Positions 59,352-64,000 of a DNA stretch of 64,000 nucleotides are shown in pieces (position 1 is the stretch's first letter; the number at the start of each line of letters is the position of its first letter). The DNA lies in contig NZ_SCOL01000003.1 of the NCBI RefSeq assembly GCF_005503015.1, positions 62,001 to 126,000 on the forward strand. The letters run 5' to 3'. A program made the translations under genes and the position numbers. The DNA comes from Bacillus sp. E(2018). Lineage in GTDB: Bacteria > Bacillota > Bacilli > Bacillales > Fictibacillaceae. The notes beneath the pieces are model-generated. The model searched no databases. It was not told where the DNA came from and was given only the letters and a program-made list of their open reading frames with translations.

Positions 59352-60395
59352 ATGTTCAAATCAAAAACCAAGCTTATAAAAGAGAATAAAGTGTATTCGA
59401 GGCCAGCGGTAGGGACAGTTATTTTATTGTTAGGATTCGCACTTCTTTTGTTGAGTATCGTTCTTGCGATATCTGTGGGAGCCGCTAAGATTCAGTTTCT
59501 GACAGTTTGGAACGCAGTGATCAACTATGATCCTACTAGAGAAGCAGACCGTATCATTATGAGTCTACGATTACCGAGAGAGCTTGGTGCAGCCATCGTC
59601 GGTGCGGCGTTTGCTGTAAGTGGAGCAATCATGCAAGGGATGACTAGAAACCCGTTAGCAGACCCTGGTCTACTTGGTTTGAACGCGGGAGCAAGTCTCG
59701 CTCTTGCTTGTGTGTTCGCTTTTCATACAGAAGCAAACTACCTTACCGTAATGGTTCTATCTTTCATAGGTGCAGGAATAGGTGCGATGTTAGTATTCGG
59801 ACTTGGCTCCATGAGCCGAGGTGGATTGACTCCAGTCCGGATTACGTTAGCAGGTGCAGCGGTTTCTGCACTGCTTTCTTCTTTAGGAGAAGGCATCGCG
59901 TTATATTTTAAGCTTTCTCAGGACCTTGCGTTCTGGACGGCAGGAGGTGTGTCAGGCACAAACTGGTCTCAGCTGAAAATTATCGTACCTGTCGTGTTGG
60001 TTGGAATCATTGTAGCTGTTATGTTCTCAAGGCAGTTAACCATCTTAAGCTTTGGTGAAGAAGTAGCACGCGGCCTTGGTCAACGAACTCTATTTACGAA
60101 AATCGTTCTCATGACGGTAGTGTTAATCTTAGCAGGTGCTGCCGTTTCACTCGTTGGTGCTATTGCATTTGTAGGTCTTATGGTTCCGCATATCGTGCGT
60201 TTCTTAGTTGGAACAGACTATCGGTGGATCATTCCATGTTCTGCTATCTTCGGAAGTGTGCTCATGGTGCTAGCAGATACGTTTGCCCGAACGGTAAACG
60301 CGCCTTATGAAACTCCAGTCGGTGCAGTAGTCGCTATGATCGGGGTACCTTCCTTCCTCTACCTTGCAAGAAAGGGAGGAAGAAAATTATCATGA
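59352..60395 (+). CDS. Iron-siderophore ABC transporter permease
   Basis: A 347-residue FecCD-family protein with about nine to ten membrane segments. It shows RLPRELGAAIVGAAFAVSGAIMQGMTRNPLADPGLLG (key parts SGAIMQG and NPLADPG) and GAIAFVGLMVPHIVRFLVG, the ATPase-docking region. It overlaps the next permease gene by four bases, and both should form the channel. Confidence 0.92.
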   Translation: MFKSKTKLIKENKVYSRPAVGTVILLLGFALLLLSIVLAISVGAAKIQFLTVWNAVINYDPTREADRIIMSLRLPRELGAAIVGAAFAVSGAIMQGMTRNPLADPGLLGLNAGASLALACVFAFHTEANYLTVMVLSFIGAGIGAMLVFGLGSMSRGGLTPVRITLAGAAVSALLSSLGEGIALYFKLSQDLAFWTAGGVSGTNWSQLKIIVPVVLVGIIVAVMFSRQLTILSFGEEVARGLGQRTLFTKIVLMTVVLILAGAAVSLVGAIAFVGLMVPHIVRFLVGTDYRWIIPCSAIFGSVLMVLADTFARTVNAPYETPVGAVVAMIGVPSFLYLARKGGRKLS

Positions 60396-61399
60396 TGAAT
60401 GCACACCAGATGAAGAAAGTAAGAGTAACGACGATTGCGGCGATTTTATTGCTGATAGCCGTTTTTATTATAAGTGTGGCAACTGGTTTTGCTTCCTTAA
60501 CTCCTTCAGAATTATTTCGAACCATAATGGGGCAAGGAACGCCAAGAGAGAATCTCATTCTTTTTGAGTTCCGTTTACCACGTATCATTGTTGCTATTCT
60601 TGCGGGGATGGGACTCGCTGTGTCTGGAGCCATCCTCCAAAGTATCACGAAGAACCCGCTTTCAGACCCTGGTATTTTAGGAATAAATGCTGGTGCTGGT
60701 CTGATGGTTGTGGTGTATATTATGTTCTTTACAGTGGAAACCACAAGTTTTTTATATGTATTGCCGTTATTCGCATTATTTGGAGGAATGCTAACAGCGT
60801 TTGTGATCTACATCATGTCTTACATAAAAGGCGAAGGTGTTGAACCTACCCGGCTCGTCTTAGTCGGTGTGGGTTTAGCTGCCGCTTTGTATGGAGCAAC
60901 ATTGACACTATCTACGAGATTGGATATGGAAGATTATTCGTTCATGGCGAACTGGATGGCAGGCAGGATTTGGGGCGATGATTGGACGTTTGTTTTATCG
61001 TTGCTCCCATGGATTTTGCTGCTGCTTCCTTATACGATGTTTAAATCCAATGTATTAAATACGTTGAATTTGCATGAGAACGTATCTGTCGGTGTAGGTG
61101 TGAATGTAAGTAGAGAACGAATTTCTTTAATCATGGTCGCTGTAGCACTTGCATCGGCTTCTGTAGCAGTTAGTGGTGGAATTGCTTTTGTAGGATTGAT
61201 GGCTCCTCATATCGCACGTTCACTAGTAGGTCCGAGACATCAAGTCTTCCTTCCCGTTGCAGCATTAATTGGGGGCATCTTACTCCTGGCAGCTGACACA
61301 ATCGGAAGAGTAGTATTAGACCCCAGTGGAATACCAGCAGGAATCATTGTGACTATCATAGGGGCACCGTACTTTATGTACCTACTTGCAAAAAAATAG
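60392..61399 (+). CDS. Iron-siderophore ABC transporter permease
   Basis: A 335-residue FecCD-family protein, the second half of the heterodimeric channel: RLPRIIVAILAGMGLAVSGAILQ (in part), NPLSDPGILGINAGAG, GGIAFVGLMAPHIARSLVG. It begins within the stop of the preceding permease. A terminator follows, ending the four-gene operon. Confidence 0.92.
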   Translation: MMNAHQMKKVRVTTIAAILLLIAVFIISVATGFASLTPSELFRTIMGQGTPRENLILFEFRLPRIIVAILAGMGLAVSGAILQSITKNPLSDPGILGINAGAGLMVVVYIMFFTVETTSFLYVLPLFALFGGMLTAFVIYIMSYIKGEGVEPTRLVLVGVGLAAALYGATLTLSTRLDMEDYSFMANWMAGRIWGDDWTFVLSLLPWILLLLPYTMFKSNVLNTLNLHENVSVGVGVNVSRERISLIMVAVALASASVAVSGGIAFVGLMAPHIARSLVGPRHQVFLPVAALIGGILLLAADTIGRVVLDPSGIPAGIIVTIIGAPYFMYLLAKK

Positions 61400-61407
61400 C
61401 TCATGAG

Positions 61408-61438
61408 ATCAGTCTTTGTTAAAAAGGCTGATTTTTTT
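61408..61438 (+). terminator. Terminator of the iron operon
   Basis: ATCAGTCTT / AAGGCTGAT stem (one G-U pair), 7-base loop, then seven T. Confidence 0.87.
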
Positions 61439-61505
61439 ATATTTAATAAAACTTTTTTCACTTTCCACGGTCTAATATATAGGTAAGGGGTCAGGAGGCG
61501 AGAAT

Positions 61506-62027
61506 TTGGAGACAGAAGAGTTAGTGAAGAAAGCGATAAAAGGAAACGATGAGGCATTTTTACAACTGATTCAAACGTATAAAGTCGATTTATATAAAAC
61601 AGCTCTATCTTTTTTGCGCAATGAAGAAGAAGCACTCGAAGCTATTCAAGAAGTAACGTACCGTGCTTACAAAAATATTAAGAAACTAAAAAGTAAGTTC
61701 TATTTTAAAACATGGTTGATCCGCATTATGATCAACTATTGTAATGATCAGTTGAAACACAAAAAGCGAGTCGTCATGAATGATGAAATGTTGAATTCGT
61801 TAGGTGTTTCAGAGAACCACACACAATTGGAACTGAAGGACGCGATGTTACATTTAGACGATAGGTCACGTGAAGTCCTTACGTTAAAATACTTTAATGA
61901 CGTAAAGATAAAAGATATAGCAACTATCATGCAGTGTCCAGAAGGAACGGTTAAAACGTGGCTGAATAAAGCGTTACGAACATTAAGAGAAAAGCTAGAG
62001 GAGAAAGGAGGTAATCTACATGTTTGA
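61506..62027 (+). CDS. ECF-type RNA polymerase sigma factor
   Basis: A 173-residue group-4 sigma factor. Region 2 (FLQLIQTYKVDLYKTALSFLRNEEEALEAIQEV, key part EEALEAIQEVTYRAY) and region 4 (LTLKYFNDVKIKDIATIMQCPEGTVKTWLNKAL, key part EGTVKTWLNKALRTLR) are present with little else. The TTG start lies behind TCAGGAGGCG. The anti-sigma gene overlaps its end by eight bases. It resembles the SigV/SigM-type group with DUF4179 partners. No clear autoregulatory ECF promoter could be seen. Confidence 0.9.
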   Translation: METEELVKKAIKGNDEAFLQLIQTYKVDLYKTALSFLRNEEEALEAIQEVTYRAYKNIKKLKSKFYFKTWLIRIMINYCNDQLKHKKRVVMNDEMLNSLGVSENHTQLELKDAMLHLDDRSREVLTLKYFNDVKIKDIATIMQCPEGTVKTWLNKALRTLREKLEEKGGNLHV

Positions 62028-63327
62028 AAGAGAGAAAGAACAACTGAACGATTTAAAGAAAGAGTATGAAAATATACCGATTTCACTAGAATCTATTGAT
62101 CAGGCGATATTAACTGGTTTTCAAAAGGCAAAAACAGAAGAGCGGAAATCTAGAATGAAGAAGAGAAGTGCTTTTGGTTTTATAGCGGCAGCTCTTTTAC
62201 TCATGGGATTATTTTCTTCTATTAAGAATTCACCGGCTTTAGCTAATTACATTTCTGAAATACCAGGCATGGAAAAAATAGTGAGTATGATTCGTGATGA
62301 TAAAGGAAGAATGGCAGCTGTTGAAAAAAAATATTATCAAAAACAAGGCGTATCAGATGAAAAAGATGGGTTGATAGTTACTATCGATGGAACGATTGCT
62401 GATGAGATGGGCATGGTGCTTTTTTATTCGATAGAATCCAAAGAAAAATTAAAAGAGGTTATGTTCGATGATGTGAAAATCAGAGCGAAAGATGGTACCG
62501 TATTGGATGAGGCTTATAATTCATTCGGTGATGCCCATTCATCAGATAAAGGCGAGACTAAGTTTAGTGGAGAAATTGAATATTTCTTTGAAGTTCCTAT
62601 TGAAGCAAAAGAATATATTGTCGACCTCAAAATAAAGGATATGAATTTCACAATCAATTTAAAACTTAATGAATTTAAAAAGAAAAAAGAATATGCAGTC
62701 CAACAAACCATGGATTTAGAAGGCCAAAAGATCAATATTGAAAAGGTAACCATATATCCATTACGAGCTGTTGTGAAGTTAAAGATGAATGATGAAAATA
62801 AGAAATACATCTTGAGGATTGATGATCTTCGCCTTGTAGATGAGAACAATGAAGTCTGGGGTAATATAACAAATGGTATTACCGGTTCGGGCGATAAAGA
62901 CACTGAGAGGGAAGTTTATCTGCAAAGTAACTATTTTAAAGAACCGAAAGAATTGTATTTAGTATTAAACAGTGCTCAAGCTATAGATAAAGATAATGCA
63001 GTCATTGTGGTGGATACAGATAAAATGAAGATTATAAAACAACCCAATGGAAACAAGTTGAGAAATTTAAGGAAAGAAGATGGACAGCTCGTCTTTGATC
63101 TGCATACAAAAAAACCTTTCCATTATGCTATTTTTAGCACAATAACTGATGCACAAGGTAAAAAAATTGAAGTGAGCACACAGTCCATGGGTACTGAAGA
63201 AGAAAAAGGAACAACCCGACTAGGAATAGAGCTACCTCCAATAGATCGCTCACAAAATCCTCTAACCATTGACTTAAGTTTTTATCCGGAGTGGATTAAA
63301 GGTAATGAAAAAATTAGAATCAAATAA
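62020..63327 (+). CDS. DUF4179 anti-sigma factor-like membrane protein
   Basis: A 435-residue protein with a cytoplasmic N-terminal part (~50 residues), one membrane helix (FGFIAAALLLMGLFSSI) and a large extracytoplasmic DUF4179 domain (NSPALANYISEIPGMEKIV) followed by beta-rich modules. Such proteins hold the cognate ECF sigma factor at the membrane until a signal arrives. The gene overlaps the sigma gene, with AAAGGAGG as ribosome site. The signal is unknown, but the wall-facing domain suggests envelope stress. Confidence 0.85.
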   Translation: MFEREKEQLNDLKKEYENIPISLESIDQAILTGFQKAKTEERKSRMKKRSAFGFIAAALLLMGLFSSIKNSPALANYISEIPGMEKIVSMIRDDKGRMAAVEKKYYQKQGVSDEKDGLIVTIDGTIADEMGMVLFYSIESKEKLKEVMFDDVKIRAKDGTVLDEAYNSFGDAHSSDKGETKFSGEIEYFFEVPIEAKEYIVDLKIKDMNFTINLKLNEFKKKKEYAVQQTMDLEGQKINIEKVTIYPLRAVVKLKMNDENKKYILRIDDLRLVDENNEVWGNITNGITGSGDKDTEREVYLQSNYFKEPKELYLVLNSAQAIDKDNAVIVVDTDKMKIIKQPNGNKLRNLRKEDGQLVFDLHTKKPFHYAIFSTITDAQGKKIEVSTQSMGTEEEKGTTRLGIELPPIDRSQNPLTIDLSFYPEWIKGNEKIRIK

Positions 63328-63333
63328 TATGTG

Positions 63334-63363
63334 AAGGTGGTCCTTTCTTAATAGGACTGCCTT
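63334..63363 (+). terminator. Terminator after the anti-sigma gene
   Basis: AAGGTGGTCCT / AGGACTGCCTT stem with two G-U pairs, 8-base loop, and T run. Confidence 0.8.
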
Positions 63364-63416
63364 TTTGCTTAAATTTCTACAACCCTCTATAATGCTAGTT
63401 AAATGAGGTGAACGTG

Positions 63417-63836
63417 ATGAGACTAGACCATACCGGAATTGCAGTTAGACGAATAGATGAAGCAATTGAATTTTATACGAATGTACTAGGCGGAAAGCTG
63501 ACTGAACGATATACGAGTGAAAAGCCTGGAGTAGAGACTCACATTGCCGTGATTGAGCTTGAAAACCAGGTGATTGAACTTCTTGAACCTACGAGTAAAA
63601 CATCTCCGATCGAGCGGTTCATCCGACAGAAGGGAAAGGGTGTGCATCACTTGGCTTATGAAGTGGACGATCTTCTTCAAACGATTGATGACTTTGAAGC
63701 TAGAGGGTATACCTTTTTAAAAGATACGTATCGAACAAATCCCTTTGGCAGAAGGTTGATTTATATGAATCCTGCGCATTCACAAGGACAGATTATTGAG
63801 CTGTGTGATTATCCGGATAAGAGGGAGGAGAGCTGA
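63417..63836 (+). CDS. mce: Methylmalonyl-CoA epimerase (VOC superfamily)
   Basis: A 139-residue enzyme of the glyoxalase/VOC fold. It shows LDHTGIAVRRIDEAIEFYTNVLGG (key His in LDHTGIAV), a Glu in VIELLEP, KGKGVHHLAYEVDD (second metal His pair) and a terminal IIELCD. It interconverts the R and S forms of methylmalonyl-CoA, next to B12-dependent mutase. GAGGTG supports ATG 63417 over GTG 63408. The mutase genes are not in the window. Related VOC enzymes are possible. Confidence 0.82.
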   Translation: MRLDHTGIAVRRIDEAIEFYTNVLGGKLTERYTSEKPGVETHIAVIELENQVIELLEPTSKTSPIERFIRQKGKGVHHLAYEVDDLLQTIDDFEARGYTFLKDTYRTNPFGRRLIYMNPAHSQGQIIELCDYPDKREES

Positions 63837-63862
63837 CTTGTTAAAAGTTAGTTCTCTTTTTT
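63828..63862 (+). terminator. Terminator after the epimerase gene
   Basis: GAGAGCTGACTT / AAGTTAGTTCTC stem with two G-U pairs, 5-base loop, and a T run. It overlaps the stop codon of the gene. Confidence 0.82.
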
Positions 63863-63928
63863 TGCCTTTCCAAGAACATGAATTTTCTTTACAATGAATT
63901 ATAAGAATATTCTGTAAAGGGTGAAGGC

Positions 63929-64000
63929 ATGAAATGGACAGGTGATCTTGCACATTTTCCTTATCCGTTTAAAGGTTCAACGTATCGTTATTCCAACAAT
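63929..64000 (+). CDS. Start of a protein gene, 3' partial (possibly DUF3445 family)
   Basis: Only 24 codons are present (start MKWTGDLAHFPYPFKGSTYR). GGGTGAAGG lies before the ATG. The PFPFKG-like segment recalls DUF3445 heme-dependent oxidative demethylase-type proteins of Bacillus, but the fragment is too short to be certain. Confidence 0.45.
   Translation, partial: MKWTGDLAHFPYPFKGSTYRYSNN

Noticed and set aside
61240..61635. 131-codon minus-strand frame across the permease end and the sigma start
   Set aside because: It crosses a terminator and two real genes and is unlike any known protein.
1..64000. Prophage, integrative element or transposase
   Set aside because: No integrase, transposase, capsid or terminal repeat genes were seen; the gene content is chromosomal and metabolic.

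Overview
The window comes from a low-GC, spore-former-like member of the Bacillaceae. Supporting signs are Gram-positive lipoproteins, strong GGAGG ribosome sites with many TTG/GTG starts, CcpA- and Fur-type sites, a T-box, the SipW/TasA module, and the xpaC-yaaN and yhjB-yhjC gene pairs. Menaquinone genes of the futalosine route (mqnB, mqnD) argue against B. subtilis itself and fit a relative such as Fictibacillus; the genus is an inference. I see no rRNA, tRNA, IS element, prophage or CRISPR array.

Layout. 1-9.6 kb: a sugar-uptake island. A ChvE/MmsA/MmsB monosaccharide ABC importer behind a promoter with a cre-like site is followed by a sugar-binding sensor protein, a LytS/YesM-type kinase, a YesN/AraC-type regulator and a second ChvE-like lipoprotein. 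9.7-15.8 kb: single genes (repeat-loop protein, TspO, Old Yellow Enzyme, a frameshifted SDR, an FAD oxidase, and a divergent HTH-like/vWA pair). 15.9-19.7 kb: a YtrA-type GntR regulator with a near-perfect 32-bp palindromic operator, an ABC exporter and a threonine-aldolase-like enzyme. 19.8-25.1 kb: a TasA/SipW operon, an M4 metalloprotease and an RRNPP-like HTH-TPR regulator. 25.1-30.9 kb: a LacI-controlled beta-glucoside operon (binding protein, two permeases, GH1 glucosidase) with three matching operators.

31-42.6 kb: UgtP glycosyltransferase divergent from a cobalamin riboswitch and terminator with no evident B12 gene behind it, then a thioesterase, 1-Cys peroxiredoxin, ferritin-like protein, spermidine-synthase-like protein, an ECF42-type sigma factor with its YCII/DGPF partner, and a sodium/solute symporter pair. 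42.6-51.3 kb: small membrane proteins, RecQ, an rRNA methyltransferase, MqnB and MqnD in a tight run, and a double P-loop ATPase. 51.3-52.2 kb: a 0.9-kb gene-free stretch with two homologous, apparently structured RNA units followed by a terminator. 52.2-64 kb: XpaC/YaaN, BrnQ behind a T-box, an L,D-transpeptidase, a Fur-controlled siderophore/iron importer, an ECF sigma/anti-sigma pair, methylmalonyl-CoA epimerase, and the start of another gene.

The best candidates for something undescribed are the tandem RNA element (51597-51817), the apparently orphan cobalamin riboswitch (32771-33035), and two intergenic arrays with an exact 21-bp period (43194-43284 and 49252-49356).
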